Shown: piece after piece, positions 1 through 13,190 of the stretch
Numbering within the stretch: position 1 is the first letter of the stretch
How the letters are laid out: every line of letters starts with the position of its first letter
Assembly (NCBI GenBank): GCA_963971305.1
Contig: OZ020308.1
Location: forward strand, 29,355,275-29,419,274
DNA from: Arcuatula senhousia
Lineage: Eukaryota; Mollusca; Bivalvia; Mytilida; Mytilidae
Direction: 5' to 3'
DNA length: 64,000 nucleotides
The notes under the pieces: generated by a model
What the model saw: the letters and a program-made list of their open reading frames with translations, nothing else
Told to the model about the DNA's origin: nothing
The model's database searches: none
Translations under genes and position numbers: made by a program

Positions 1-2074
1 TCGTAAACAAATTTGGGATTTCTATCTGTCAAATGAGTGCAGATTTGGTTTGTCGCAGGAATTTGTTCGGTCTCCCATTAACGGATTTGCCACACTTAAT
101 TGGAGATTAGCAACACGGCGGGTGTGCTATATCAGACAGGAACCGCTAACTCTTTCGGAACACCTGAATTCAATTTTGTTAGGACTTGAGTTCGCGTTGT
201 TGATTTCCGTTCGGTTTTGTGTTTCTTCGTGATGTTTTTGTTCATGTTTGCAGGTTTTGTCGTTGCCCTTTCGGACTTTTGACATTCGAATGTCCTATTT
301 GTGCCTCTTTGCCTCTTTCAACCCAAATGAAAAATATTAGGTACGTAAAATATGCTAAGTTTTGAAGTTTTTTCAAACTTATGAGAACCAAGCGTCTTTT
401 GCAAGCCATGGGATTTATTACATTTTAAAAATTTCTCTGAATTTCAGACATGAACATCCACTAAGTGGGAGACAGTCCCAGTCTCCAGTGAAAGGAAGGT
501 CAATCTACCAGGTCTACTTGGGAAGCTAATTCTGACGGTGGTGTTCTAGAGGTGCAAGACTCGTGGCACTCAGCTTGCCTTAAAAGTCGCTGCAGAAATG
601 GATTCTTCTACAGTCACGACTATTACCTCATAGATAAACTGACCAATCAGATGCAAGTATGAGAAACTTAAATATCATGAAGTTTGGAATAAAATTCTTA
701 TTTTTTTTCTGCAAAAAGCCATAACTTCAGTGGCTTTAAAACTCAGTTAAAATTAATTAAAAACTGTGACTTTAAAGGGGGGTTGATCCTATATCTTATT
801 GTAGCACTCAATGACTTTTGCCTTTAAAGATAATAAGTGCAAAAACTGCAAATATGGTCAATTTTATCTGGTAAGGGAAATCAATTCTATAAGGAGTGGT
901 CATACAGCTTCGACTCACTGAGTTTGTAGAGCTTTTGAAGCAAACGAAACAAGATTTTCTTACTCAACAACGGTGGCTATTCGTTCAGTACAAATTTCAC
1001 AAACATCGTCCTCAATCTTTCAAATAAGACCTATTGCTTTTAGAATTTAAAATTTCAAAAGAATCCCTATACTGGTTTCAGAGAATAAAATCTTTGAGGA
1101 AAGGACGGAGGACGGAAACCAAGTGATGACAAAATCTACATGGATGCCCGTGGAATTGGCTTTCAACTTCCGTTGAAGACACAACTTTACGCTTGAACCG
1201 CATGTTTGAAAAATCACATTATTTTAAAATTGAAGCCCTGATGTAATTTTCACTTCTTTCCCAAGTTCAAAAGTGTATCTCCTATTCTAAGGTTTTTATC
1301 CGATGAGAAAACTAATTTACAAAATATATTAGTCTCTTCGAGTAGTTTTGTAACACAGAGTCGTGGTCACCATTAGGCCGCTGCCTACACCTGAAACAGT
1401 ATTAACAACCAAAGGGAAGAAGTTGAGTTTCAGTCATAACATCGCTTTACTATATAAAATAAGGCAATAACAAAACTACCGAACTTGAATGATCAATCTC
1501 ATAGTCCAGAGAAAATGACAAAAACGAATCAGTCATACCGGAGAATTGGTGGATCGCAATAGTCCTGACTTGGTACAGGCATTTCAAACGAAATGGTGGG
1601 TTAAATCAGGTAAATGATATACAGCACTATAACCAGGAGCTACTTTTAAAATGCCAAAACGTTGGCATTTCTTTGTAAACAACTGATGAAAATAATTAGG
1701 TGATGCCACATGCTCATTAACACATGGACGAATATCCTCTAGAGTCCCCGTCGCTTTCAGTAGCCCAAATCGCTCATTTGGTCCTTAAGCCTTAAGAATT
1801 TCTTCTATATTGGGTCATCTGACAACCTCAACCCAATGGAGACTTCTGTAAAGCTTAATGAGCTGAAGCAAGCAAAAGCTTTTCTCTATTTGCAAATGTT
1901 TTCATTCTATGGGACACGAAAATGCTATTGTTAACATTTAAAGCGCCATAACCCCTATAGGAGGCCATTTGACAACTTCGATTCAATGGAAACTTTTGTA
2001 GTGGTTTTGATTCTAAAGAGCACAAGAACCTTCAGATTTTTTCTATCTGTTATAGTTGCTGAGTTATATGGGTC
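1..2074 (+). repeat. Copy A of a ~2.1-kb RF1-related repeat (cut by window edge)
   Basis: Nearly identical, apart from small indels, to 7937-10126. The left end is cut by the window. It holds phrases typical of RF1 core repeats (GTCATCTGACAACCTCAACC, ATGAGCTGAAGCAAG) and, at 1455-1616, an embedded stretch also found at 9522, 10248 and 58557 (TCCTGACTTGGTACAG). Similarity to copy B stops at about 2074. No coding function seen. It is the empty-site allele for the foldback insertion in copy B. Confidence 0.85.
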
Positions 2075-3660
2075 ATTCTCAAAAAATGTCCTTATTACGT
2101 GGCAGTCAAAATATTTCCACGTATAATTGAGTTTAAACAATATCTTTTGTCTTGAGTAAAATATGCACCAAGATGCACTTCTGACATAAACAAATAAACG
2201 CTATCTTTAAAAATGACATGCCAGCGCAATTTTAAAACTCAAAAATTGATCAAAATCGTCTGTCCTATGAGTAATTTTTTAAGTTAAAAGTCCTTAAAAA
2301 ATATGATAATGTGCGAGTAGACCATGGAAATCATTATGGGTTTTTCTTTGGCCATCTGTCTGTCTTATCTATAAAATAAAATGGGATAGACATCATTGAA
2401 AAAAATTTTTTGGCGAATCAAAAAATGTCCCCTCTGAAAATGTCTTTGCTGTTACTGGTAGATAGAATTGAAAATAAATTGTACGTATATCCTTATCAGG
2501 CAACAAATAAGGACATAGAAACATCCAAACACATCCATTTATCTAAGTTACAGTTACATTTTTGAGAAAAATTTACATATCTTCATTACAATGTAAAGAA
2601 TGTAAGCTGAATTGGAGGCGTAATTTTTTTCCTTGTCCATAATGTTACCGCGATATCTCAGAGACTATAGAGGTATGTGGTTGTAGCTGCTATGGGTAAA
2701 TTTTACATCTTGACCAATCATATCTGAGACCCAAAAGAATGATGGAGACACGATCATTTAATAATTTAAGCAAATAATGTTCCCGTAATTCCCTGATGTT
2801 ACTGTTCCCTGATGTTACTGTTCAAAAGTGTAACAGGACAGACAAATTATAAGTAAAATATTCTTGAATCCGTCTTCTTTGTTTATGGCTTCTGATTTAA
2901 AAGCGCTAAAATTACTCTAATCACTGATTTAAGCCATATAGAGTGTTATAAATATATTTTCTTTCTCAGAGTTCATGGTTTAAGTATAATATTTCAACCT
3001 TAGAATCAGTAACAGGAGGGACATTTTGACAGTAACAGCTGAGACATTTTTTGTAACATACAGGACATGTTTGTAAAGGTACAACAAATCATCTGGTTTT
3101 GCATTCTGTTAGTTAGAAAGTGGCACAAATATTTTAATACAACAGATTAAGATATCGAAACGCAATTGAGTCAATACTTTGGGGAAAAAATTCTTGTATT
3201 TGTTGCTAAAATAGTGGTAACATCAGAGACAAATAGCCGGTAACATAATGGACATTCAGTAAAGTTTAACCAGTCATAAAATGCGATATTTAATGATAAA
3301 GATAACACATCTACATAATTTATTAGATATTGCCCCAAAACATGTTATTTATTGCATTAAAATAAACATTTATTGTCAAGAAGTCTTTATTTATTGCTAT
3401 TAGTTGTCCGTGATGTTACGTATTGTCCCTGATGTTACCAGTCTAATTTGCTCAATTGTTGTCTAATACATAACCCTCTGAACAATGATATTTTGCAACT
3501 GAAACTAGTTAAAACTCTGTCTAAATTTAATTCACATTTCTAATTTTGGCATATTTTATTTTTTTCGTTTGGTTTGTCATGATATTGAATTGCATACCAA
3601 AATGTTAGTTTTGTAATGGGAAACAAGATACAATAAACCTTTTTGGCCTTAGGGGGGAGA
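2075..3660. other. Non-coding stretch with iterated GTAACAT/GGGACA motifs
   Basis: No gene seen. Between ~2640 and 3440 the words GATGTTAC, GTAACATC and GGACA/TGTCC recur on both strands, for example a 16-base tandem duplication of TTCCCTGATGTTACTG near 2792 and TGTCCCTGATGTTACC at 3425. It is otherwise A/T-rich sequence. Confidence 0.5.
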
Positions 3661-5095
3661 TATTTTAAAAGTTTGGGTTTGAAAGAAAATGGGAACATGA
3701 TTAAGACATGTTATTTGTGTGGACAATATAGCATTTGGAATTTTCTGTGTATGAAAAAGTACCTGTCAATGAGCATTGTAAAAAATAAAAGGGCAAAATG
3801 ATGACCAAAAATAATTCTGAATTAATTTATTATAAAATCTTTAACAATCCTTTAATAACTACATGTGTCATATTGTTTTTCTATCCTAAAACTGATTTAC
3901 AAATTATATTAATACTGTAAGTATCACATGTCTAAAATATCAGCCTAAGTTGGATAATAAATGCTAATCAACCTAAAATGATATAACAATCAAATAAAAA
4001 AAATCACTTTTTTTTATAAATTCTATTCTTATATAAATAAGCAAAAACTTTATTTGGCAATATTTTTTACTTCCATGAACAATGCTTCAAATTATTCTTT
4101 AAAAGCTGTAATTCTACACAAAAATGTCATAGAAGAAAAAAGACATGATAAAAAAGTCGTTCTTAAACAAGGAGTTGTTTGGCTATAACTTAACAAGGAG
4201 TTTGGCAGGCATTCTTGTCGTTTATATTTTTACATGACTAGAAAAAAGAATCATCATGGTCATCAAACATTACAATTAACATTTTGTTTCCATAAATACC
4301 TTTATCAAAAAAGTTCTTTTAGAAAATTGAATATTCTAATAAAAACAACTAGACTATACAAAAAGAACAATTATGTCTACTTTCCTCTGTCTCTATAAAA
4401 TCATATTTTTAAACGAATCTACAAATGACAGTAAAAATTCCACAAAAATAACCCACTAAAATAATACAATAAAATAATTATAAACGATAAAATAAATTCT
4501 ATTTCTATTATATGACCATATATGAATAAAATCTGGTAAAAGTATCTTGAGATAAAACAAAACATGCTATAAGGATATAAACCTATATAATTTTACTTTT
4601 TTAATAAAACAAAATAAGTACATGTAATTTTACCAAAAAATAAAACAATAAGAAAAAATATAAATATAACAGTAATGTTTATTTAATTTAATACACACTA
4701 ATTTATTGTAAAACTAAGCTTAAAATTAAAATATGTATTTCAACAAGAAACCAACCATTTTATATAACTTTTGTTTTCTTTATGGTTCAATGTAAAAAGC
4801 TAAAATTAACCAAAAAGAACAGAGACCTGTCTAAAAAACTGTGTTTGAATTTGACATATTTCAAGAATAAATGCAAATTTCTGTACATTTTTTTATTTAT
4901 TTTATATGATTGGTCATAGGAGAAAGATCCTCCTTTACAATTAGGACTCATTAGATTTGACACACCAGTAAACAAAAATATCTCTTGATTGGACATAATT
5001 TACTTGACAATTCTCGTTTAAAATAAACTTGTTCAATGTTTACTGGTTCTAAGAGTCCAAGTTCAACTTCAAAGCTGATCCTGTAGTGTCTAGTT
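3661..5095. other. A/T-rich non-coding stretch
   Basis: Very A/T-rich with homopolymer runs. No ORF with family resemblance, no splice-flanked exon and no clear repeat found. Confidence 0.5.
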
Positions 5096-5318
5096 GTACC
5101 CCCGCTTCGAAAATACTGGTTAACCTCTGTCCGTCCGTCCTTTCGCTTGTCTGCAACATAACTTCCGTAAAAGTTTTCTCAACAACAACATATCACAGTG
5201 ACTTGAAATTTGGTATATGAGTTTAGTATGAGGTCCTTAATTTTATTGAAATTAGGTCTGTTGGATATCTACTTCCTGTTTACCGACTTAGTTTATTTTG
5301 GGGGTAGCGGGGGTATAC
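5096..5318 (+). mobile_element. MITE-like element, GTACCCCCGC termini
   Basis: Inverted termini GTACCCCCGCT and AGCGGGGGTATAC (two-base indel) bound 223 bp that include a short CCGTCCGTCC tract. Non-coding. Resembles the RF families in having an ACGG-type microsatellite but lacks core repeats. Confidence 0.6.
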
Positions 5319-5563
5319 TAAGTTAGCAGAAGCTCACAGATTCCTTGTTCATAAACACTTGATTTTACTGGACACAATCTTGCAAGGAAAATATACTGGA
5401 TTTATACTGAGTTTCTAAAAATACTGGACACTATGAGATTTCAGTAAATTTGGTAGATATAAAGTAAATTTTGTCCATTCCAGTATTGAAATGTTTTTCT
5501 AGTGTCTATATCATGCACATGTTAAAGACATTTACACTTTAACTAATAAGGACTATACTAATA

Positions 5564-5740
5564 CAGTTAAACCTGTCTAAACCGTACCCTCTGAAAACTG
5601 AAAACCTGTCCAAACAGAATGTGAAATTTAGTCCAAAACTTTAAATTTTCATTGAAATGATACCTGTCTTATCCAAACACCTGTCCAAACCGAACACATT
5701 CTTCAGACCCAAGTGTGTTTAGTTTAGACAGGTTTCACTG
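5564..5740 (+). mobile_element. MITE with CAGTTAAACCTGTCTAAACC termini
   Basis: Termini CAGTTAAACCTGTCTAAACC and its near-exact inverse ending CAGGTTTCACTG flank 177 bp. TA is present on both sides (5562-5563, 5741-5742), as expected for a Tc1/mariner-mobilised MITE. Confidence 0.7.
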
Positions 5741-7577
5741 TAGTGTTTTTCAATAAATGTATGTAGAAAATGTTTTTGTAAACAGCTTTAAAAAGTGTTC
5801 ATATCACAATGTACATGTTAATTCTCATTTTATTCTAGGCACCTTTGAGATGTAGCACCATGCAAAAAATCAACAAAATAAAATAATGGAATTGTTCCTG
5901 GCAAGGTATGTCATGAATGTACATTTACAAATATAACTCGAAAAGTCATGAACAAACAAATATCATATAACAATCATTTCAGTAGAACTAATTCAAGTTG
6001 ATAACAACAAGATACATGAACAGAAAATGTAATCATTTCTAAATATATCAACTAACCCATTTACAACTACGAAATATATTAGTTAAGTTTCCTGGGACAA
6101 AAACTGTATTGGACATGAGTTTGCATAGGCATGAAATCTTTGTAAAATAGAAGTGTTCTGCTGCGCTGATCACTGTCCACCATTTTTCGCCTTAAAGCAT
6201 ATAAAAATTTTCAGCAGCAAATTTGTGGCCTAGAAAGTGATTAGAGACGATATTATTGGTCATCTGAGCAATTTTTTTGTACCCAATATATCTTCCACTA
6301 TGGATGATGTTAAATGTATCATTGCATCAAATCAAAACTATGACACAAACAGAAACAAAATAAGAATATGTAGTGAATAGCAGTAGTGTAGCAATACGTC
6401 AATTTCAGGTTATTGAGGAATAGCTGGGGAATCCGGAAAAGGTTCTTTTATTATATATTTTTCTAGGCATGACGACTTCCGGTGCAATTAAGAGCAATAG
6501 ATCAAAATAAATATTGCTTGTTGTTTATTAAAGACAGAATCTTCAATTTTGACAATATTTCTATGCACGTAAGAATATTTCTTCATTCAATTGAAGTATT
6601 TACCTTTCATAGAGATGTTATTGTTTTGATGATCTCACAATCACTTTTGAATAAGTCTACATGGCAGCAAACCAGTTTGACTCACAAACTGGTAAAGTCA
6701 CGTGATAATTTCTGTGTAATTGAGGGATTTTTCCGGAAAAGCAATGAACTCGAAAATGACGTATTCGAAGACGGGGTATATAATACATAAATAACAAAAC
6801 ATTTATAAAGACAGAAGAATAAGTGAAATTGTTAAATAAACCATTGCTCATCATTACTTTATAAAAATTCAGATATATATATATATATATACTTAAATCA
6901 TAAGTCTATAAATAAAATAAAATAAACTAAAATACACTAACAAATATTCAACCTACTTGTGCTATTGGCTATCTACAACAAATAGGAAACTGAAGAGAAA
7001 ATGGCACAACTATGAAGAAATAAATAATTTTGTCAGCTATGCTGAAATAATGTTTTTTTTTTCAAGAATTTGAATGATTTAATAATGAATTCATGTTTTT
7101 AATCAATGTTATCTTAATTCTGAATATTGTTATTTTAAAAAAAAATCAAATATATCTACATTTTTTGTAATGTTACTTCTTCAAGGCACAATTGCAATGT
7201 TTTATAACAAGAAATACTGAGTCCCAATAATTATGTATTGTCACTATACAATGTATTATTATTTTTTTTTTACCCTTTTTGACTTAATGAAATACTTGAA
7301 ATAAGCATGTCTTGTCATTATGTTTTCATATTATGCTACCATCAACATGCATAATTTTGAGTTATTGTCATATTTCGCTAGTCCTTGATTACAGTATTTG
7401 ACTGCTTATAACACAAATATCACAAACAAATCTATATAGTTGTATAGTAACTGCCACATACAGTGTTCGCTAGCAATAAAAGATTACCATATAGAAAGCC
7501 TTTGTGTGTAATACTACATATTTGTCAAACCTCTTGCATAAAAAACTGGCTGCCATTGTTTTCACCCAAACCTCCTA
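5741..7577. other. Region downstream of SARM1 exon B; possible 3' UTR, no other gene seen
   Basis: Lies 3' of the distal SARM1 stop on the minus strand, so part is probably its 3' UTR. Minus-strand polyadenylation words occur (ATTAAA at 7078-7083, AATAAA at 6524-6529) but I cannot say which is used. Contains a short (AT)n near 6873-6890. Otherwise A/T-rich and featureless. Confidence 0.35.
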
Positions 7578-7749
7578 TTAAATGAGCTGGCCATCTATAG
7601 AGTTTCTTGGTGTATTTCTTCCCGGAGATCCCCTACTGCTATCTTGAAGGGATCCTTGAGATGAGACTTTTTCCATCGTGGGGTTCTTTTCACCTCTAAG
7701 AAATCTTTCAACCTTGTCAACACAGGCATCTTGATAATCATGTACCCAT
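7578..7749 (-). CDS. SARM1: SARM1 alternative terminal exon B (distal): last TIR helix plus short tail
   Basis: Second in-phase terminal exon. Acceptor ATTTTGTAG|A, 56 codons, then TAA at 7578-7580. It begins [20 protein letters not shown], sharing 12 of the first 18 residues with exon A. The tail is different: [18 protein letters not shown], ending NSIDGQLI. The tail resembles the vertebrate one (human RFLQGRSSRDSSAGSDTS) more than exon A does. No other TIR exon was found between 7.7 and 42.8 kb. The simplest reading is that the exon at 49059 splices either 6 kb to exon A or 41.3 kb to exon B. Alternatives are an isolated relic of a partial gene duplication, or the end of a rearranged paralogue. 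Coding quality (no stop, conserved acceptor and phase) argues against decay. Confidence 0.82.
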
Positions 7750-8430
7750 CTACAAAATATGTTAAATGAATAATAAGCTAATTGCTCTTAAAGAGTATTA
7801 ATCATAGCATAGTTGTTACAGGACAGATCTACAATCAAACAAAAGCTTGACCCGTATCACAGTTGATTCGTTACTCCAGAGCTTGCGGGAATCACACCAA
7901 TTTCACTCCAAAAATTTTACGATAGACACCGTGCACTCGTAAACAAATATGGGATTTCTATCTGTCAAATGAGTGCAGATGTTGGTTTGTCGCAGGACTT
8001 TGTTCGGTCTCCCATCGCAGGACTTTGTTCGGTCTCCCATTAACGGATTTGCCACACTTAATTGGAGATTAGCAACACGGCGGGTGTGCTATAGCAGACA
8101 GGAACCGCTAACTCTTTCGGAACACCTGAATTCAATTTTGTTACGACTTGAGTTTGCGTTGTTGATTTCCGTTCGGTAGATTAAGTGTTTTGTGTTTCTT
8201 CGTGATGTTCTTGTTCGTGTTTGCCGGTTTTGTCGTTGCCCTTTAGGACTTTTGACATTCGAATGTTCTATTGGTGCCTCTTTCAACCTAAATGAAAAAT
8301 ATTAGGTAAGTAAAATATGCTTAGTTTGAAAGTTTTTTCAGACTTACGAGAACCAAGCATCTTTTACAAGCCATGGGATTTATTACATTTTAAAAATTTC
8401 TCTGAATTTCAGACATGAACATCCACTAAG

Positions 8431-8522
8431 CACAGGGGCTTGTGTACAGTAAAAAAATAAAAATCCCCCTGAAAGGGTATATTGGGGGATTTTTATTTTT
8501 TTACTGTACACAAGCCCCTGTG
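8431..8522. mobile_element. 92-bp foldback element with perfect 39-bp arms
   Basis: Two perfect 39-base inverted arms starting CACAGGGGCTTGTGTACAGT surround a 14-base loop. It is flanked by CACTAAG at 8424-8430 and 8523-8529. Copy A has CACTAAG once and no insert, so the 7-bp target duplication and exact boundaries are directly visible. No coding capacity; mobilised in trans if at all. Confidence 0.9.
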
Positions 8523-10247
8523 CACTAAGTGGGAGACAGTCCAAGTCTCCAGTGAAAGGAAGGTCAATCTACCAGGTCTACTTGGGAAGCTAATTCTGAC
8601 GGTGGTGTTCTAGAGGTGCAAGACTCATGGCACTCAGCTTGCCTTAAAAGTCGCTGCAGAGATGGATTCTTCTACAGTCACGACTATAACCTCATAGATT
8701 CATAGATAAACTGACCAATCAGGTGCAAGTATGAGAAACTTAAATATCATGAAGTTTGGAATATAATTCCGTATTTTTTTTTCCTGCAAAAAGCCATAAC
8801 TTTGTGGATTTAAAACTCAGTTAAAATTAATTAAAAGCTGTGACTTTAAAGGGGGGTTGATCCTATATCTTATTGAAGCACCCAATGACTTTTGCCTTTT
8901 AGGATAATAAGTGCACAAACTGCAAATATGGTCAATTTAGACTATTAAGGGAAATCAATTCTGTAAGGAGTGGTCATACAACTTCGACTCACTGAGTTTG
9001 TAGAGCTTTTGAAGCAAACGAAACAAGATTTTCTTACTCAGCAACGGTGGCTATTCGACCAGTATAAATTTCACAATCATCGTCCTCAATATTTCAAATA
9101 AGACCTATTGCTTTTAGAATTTAAAATTTCAAAAGAATCCCTTTAGTTGTTTCAGAGAATAAAATCTTTGAGGAAAGGACGGAGGACGGAAACCAAGTGA
9201 TGACAAAATCTACATGGATGCCCGTGGAATTGGCTTTCAACTTCTGATGAAGACACAACTTTACGCTTGAACCGAATGTTTGAAAATCACATTATTTTAA
9301 AATTGAAGCCCTGATGTAATTTTCACTTCTTTCCCAAGTTCAAAAGTGTATCTCCTATTCTAAGGTTTTTATCCGATGAGATATGTTAAAGTCTCTTCGA
9401 GTAGTTTTGTAACACAGAGTCGTGGTCACCATTAGGCCGCTGCCTACATCTGAAACAGTATTGACAATCAAAGGGAAGTAGTTGAGTTTCAGTCATAACA
9501 TCGCTTTACTATATAAAAAAAGGTAATAACAAAACTACCGAACTTGAATGATCAATCTCATAGTCCAGAGAAAATGACAAAAACGAATCAGTCATACCGG
9601 AGTATTGGTGGATCGCAATAGTCCTGACTTGGTACAGATATTTCAAACGAAATGGTGGGTTAAACCAGGTAAATGATATACAGCACTATAACCAGGAGCT
9701 ACTTTTAAAATTCCAAAACTTTGGAATTTCTTTGTAAACAACTGATGGAAATAATAATGTGATGCCACATGCTCATTTACACACGGACGAATATCCTCTA
9801 GAGTCCCCGTCGCTTTCAGTAGCCCAAATCGTTCATTTGGTCCTTAAGCCTTAAGCATTTCTTCTATATGGGGTCATCTGACAACCTCAACCCAATGCAG
9901 ACTTCTGTAAAGCTTAATGAGCTGAAGCAAGCAAAAGCTTTTCACTATTTGCAAAAGTTTTCATTCTATAGGACACGAAAATGCTATTGTTAACCTTTCA
10001 AGGGCCATAACCCCTATAGGAGGCCATTTGACAATTTCGATTCAATGGAAACTTTTGTAGAGGTTTTGATTCTAAAGAGCCTAAAAACCTTAAGATTTTT
10101 TTCTGTTATAGTTGCTGAGTTATATGCCATTTTAAGTGATTTTACCTTTTGTTCTATTTTCAGTAACAGCGGTCATGTTTTTTATCGAATCTTTTCAAAA
10201 TGAAGATTGCAAACATGTCAGAAATCATCCCTGCAAAGTTTCAGTCA

Positions 10248-10400
10248 AATAAAGGTAATAACAAAATTACCGAACTTGGAGAATCAATCTTTAATGTCCA
10301 TAAGACGAGACAAAACAAGGAAGAAATACCGGAAAAATTGAAGACCGCAATGGTCCTGACTTGGTACAGACATTTCAAAAGAAATGGTGGGTTAAACCAG
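10248..10400 (+). repeat. Dispersed repeat containing TCCTGACTTGGTACAG
   Basis: The same stretch (TAATAACAAAATTACCG through GAAATGGTGGGTTAAACCAG) occurs at 1455-1616, 9522-9668 and, inverted, 58557-58725. The words CCTGACTTGGTACAG and GGTGGATTAAACC are, from memory, typical of an abundant mussel repeat, which is part of the reason for the bivalve assignment. Non-coding. Confidence 0.6.
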
Positions 10401-11008
10401 GTATTAAGGTGCGCCAAACCTCCCTCTTCCATTTCAATCTTTGGGTCCGGTAGTTACACAAAACACAACAGGTTTGTGATGACATATCAGGGATGCTAAG
10501 GTGATCATCTCAATACATCAGCCAAACACTAATCAAAGCAAGAACTAACAAACCATTTCGTCTAACATGGCATTGAATTTTCTACCAGTGGCTGATAACG
10601 ATTCAAGATTTTTTATAGAGATCCTATGAGACGTATTTTCTTATAACCTTGGTCTAATAGTCAGTTACGGAGAAAACGGTGTCGGATAAAAAAAAAATCT
10701 GAAAATGTGTACAAGCCCTGGCAGGTGACGTTGGTGTGTTACTTTCCAGATTAGGAAAATTAAAAATTTTTGAAATTAAAATCATCTCTTTTATCGTAAA
10801 TTTTTGTACTGAGATGACCACCCGGGTCAAATTCGAGATGTAGATCCAAGAATGATGTACATCAAGTGGATTCTGTGGTTTCTTTAAGTTGATTAAGTTG
10901 TGTGTTAGGAAAAGATTTTTGAAATTGTTAACTGACGACGACGGACAATGGACTTCGGACGACAGACGACGATTGCATAAGCTCACATGGCCTTTGGCAA
11001 GGAGCTAA

Positions 11009-13190
11009 AAACCAAATTGATAGTTCTGTTAAATGGATTAACAGTTTTACCATATTTTTTTTCTATGATCTCATGCAGAGTTGGAAATAACAGCCTGCCC
11101 GCCAGTCCGAGACTGTTAACTTTTGGGCAGGGCTGGCTAAAATTCATGAAAATTTGACTGGCTATAAAGCAAAAACAGGACGATTTCAAATCAGAGCTGG
11201 TTACTTTTTCAGCGAATTTCTTACCCTGTCTCATGTTACTAATTTATTATAATGATTCATCGATGAATAACCATTTTAGTAGACAGCTCCTCTTCAAAGC
11301 ACAACTTTAAACAAAAGCAACATGTTGAACTGTGTACTTTGGGAAATACACAATGTATAATGGATAAAATATTAATATTAACCATGTTACATTTGTAATT
11401 TACGATAAACAGACAATTCCTAGTGGACAAATGTTAGTACTGGGACTTTATCAAACGGTCTTTTAAAAAGTCATATAAGGCACAAAATGGTAGATTTTTT
11501 TTTCCTTTTCCCCAACATAATAAATACCTTTTAGTGATTATTAATATAGATACTGACAAATAAATAGGTTCATTTTTAAATACTACTGATGTTGTTATTG
11601 TTAGTTGTTATACCTTATCCTCCACATTGTATTTTTATGCTTTATAAGTCAAATTATAAAAAGATGGAGTGTCTAAAAATTTATCCATAGAATATCCTTA
11701 AATTTTGGCCACAGTTAGGTCTAGAATGGTACTTTAAATTTCGATAATAAAATTAAAAGTTCACCAGAGGAATTTTTGTAGAAACGACTTTGAAAAATGC
11801 ATGACTTTAGTACTTTAGTATTTAGGATCAATAGGGAAAATTCAAATTTTCTTCATCTAAGAAAATCTACTCAATAGATTTTTCTTAAAACTTGTGAAGA
11901 TCTTTGTTTTGTATTTATTCATTTTAAATATACTTAATAAAAAATTAAGTTCACCATCAATTTTTTTGAAAAAAATGTGAAAAATGTGTTTTCCCCTATT
12001 ATTTCTAAATTACCCTCCCTTAAAAGTACGGGAAAATATTGAAATTTACAAAGAAGGTCAATTTTATTCAAATTTATGTTGTAATTATCACTTTTGATAA
12101 TTACCTAGCCAAATAGAAATCAATTAGAATAAATAGCATTATATTATTTTATGTCGGGTTTTAAGTTACGATAGATGTGCAAAAAGATGCTCAGTGATAG
12201 ACCCCCCATCTACCTTCAGGCTATTTTCAGTTAGCAGTTTTTTATTCTCTTCTTTCTTCATTACCTAGTTCATATTTTCCAAATGATTTTTTAAGAGCTA
12301 AATAAGACACTTGTTATTTGCAACTCGAAAGATTCTAATTTCTGGTAATTTTTAAAAAAAAATAGTTTAACCCCGCCGAGTTTTATATGTTCCTGTCCTA
12401 AGCTAGGAATCTTTGACAAAGCTTTTGTTTGTAGTTGTCTTTTTTATGTTTTCTGCTCATTGTTTAAGAAGGGGGTATCTGTGACTTTATCAGAAAGATT
12501 TGAATAATTCCCCCTAAAAAAACAAATTGAATTATATGCATATTATTTAGATCATAGGCCATTCGCAGAACAGCGAGGACCGCCTTCTGGACTCGAAGGC
12601 TGCTGGCGGTTTTCAAGTGTGGTATTTCTAAATAACTGCTTGTTATGTAAGCTGCGTCGCATACACTTATTCCACATCTCATTATTTTCTATTGATCAGT
12701 TGTAGGCGTACTTGTACGATGTGTTTACATGTATACATGCATATACAAACGTCACTTATTCTTTATTAGTCGCTGAATACAAATTCTATTTGTTTTGATC
12801 AAAGATGAATGCGGTATTTTCTTTCCTATCTATATTTGACCATCTTTTACCGACAATAAGATATTTGACCGTATTTCCAAATATCTGATGATACAACGAA
12901 AGGCAGTTATGTAATATCCAAGATCTGCTTGATAAACCCGTAACAATATTAATTTCCCATTAAACGTTAATGGAAAACAATATAATAAAGTGATAAATGG
13001 AGCGTCAAAGACGTATTGTTTCTTCTAACCCTAAAACTCTTTTGTATGATTTCATACATATTTTTTTTCTAAGAACATGAAGAACGCGTCAATGACCTGA
13101 ACAGTACACAAACATGGTATAAATGATATACAACAATATATTGCCGCGAGACATAGATCTTAACAAGTTCTTCTTCCTTTTATGATATGG
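11009..13190. other. Non-coding stretch with one decayed repeat
   Basis: No gene recognised. At ~12370-12440 a degenerate repeat reads CCTGTCCTAAGCTAGGAATC, which I recall as part of a common mussel dispersed repeat. The rest is A/T-rich. Confidence 0.4.

Larger units (their letters stand above)
7937..11008 (+). repeat. Copy B of the RF1-related repeat, with decayed RF1 3' end
   Basis: 7937-10126 matches copy A (1-2074). Copy B adds an internal 26-bp duplication near 7994-8039 (TCGCAGGACTTTGTTCGG twice) and a foldback insertion at 8431. Beyond 10126 it continues as RF1 sequence (AGTAACAGCGGTCATG, then GAAATTGTTAACTGACGAC with a GAC microsatellite). It ends in a degenerate RF1 terminus, GCTCACATGGCCTTTGGC then GAGCTAA, at 11008. 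Another repeat is inserted from ~10248 (TAATAACAAAATTACCG). No coding function. Confidence 0.75.

Noticed and set aside
6482..6854. Opposing open frames near 6.5-6.85 kb
   Set aside because: No homology recognised, no splice context, both strands equally open in A/T-rich sequence.
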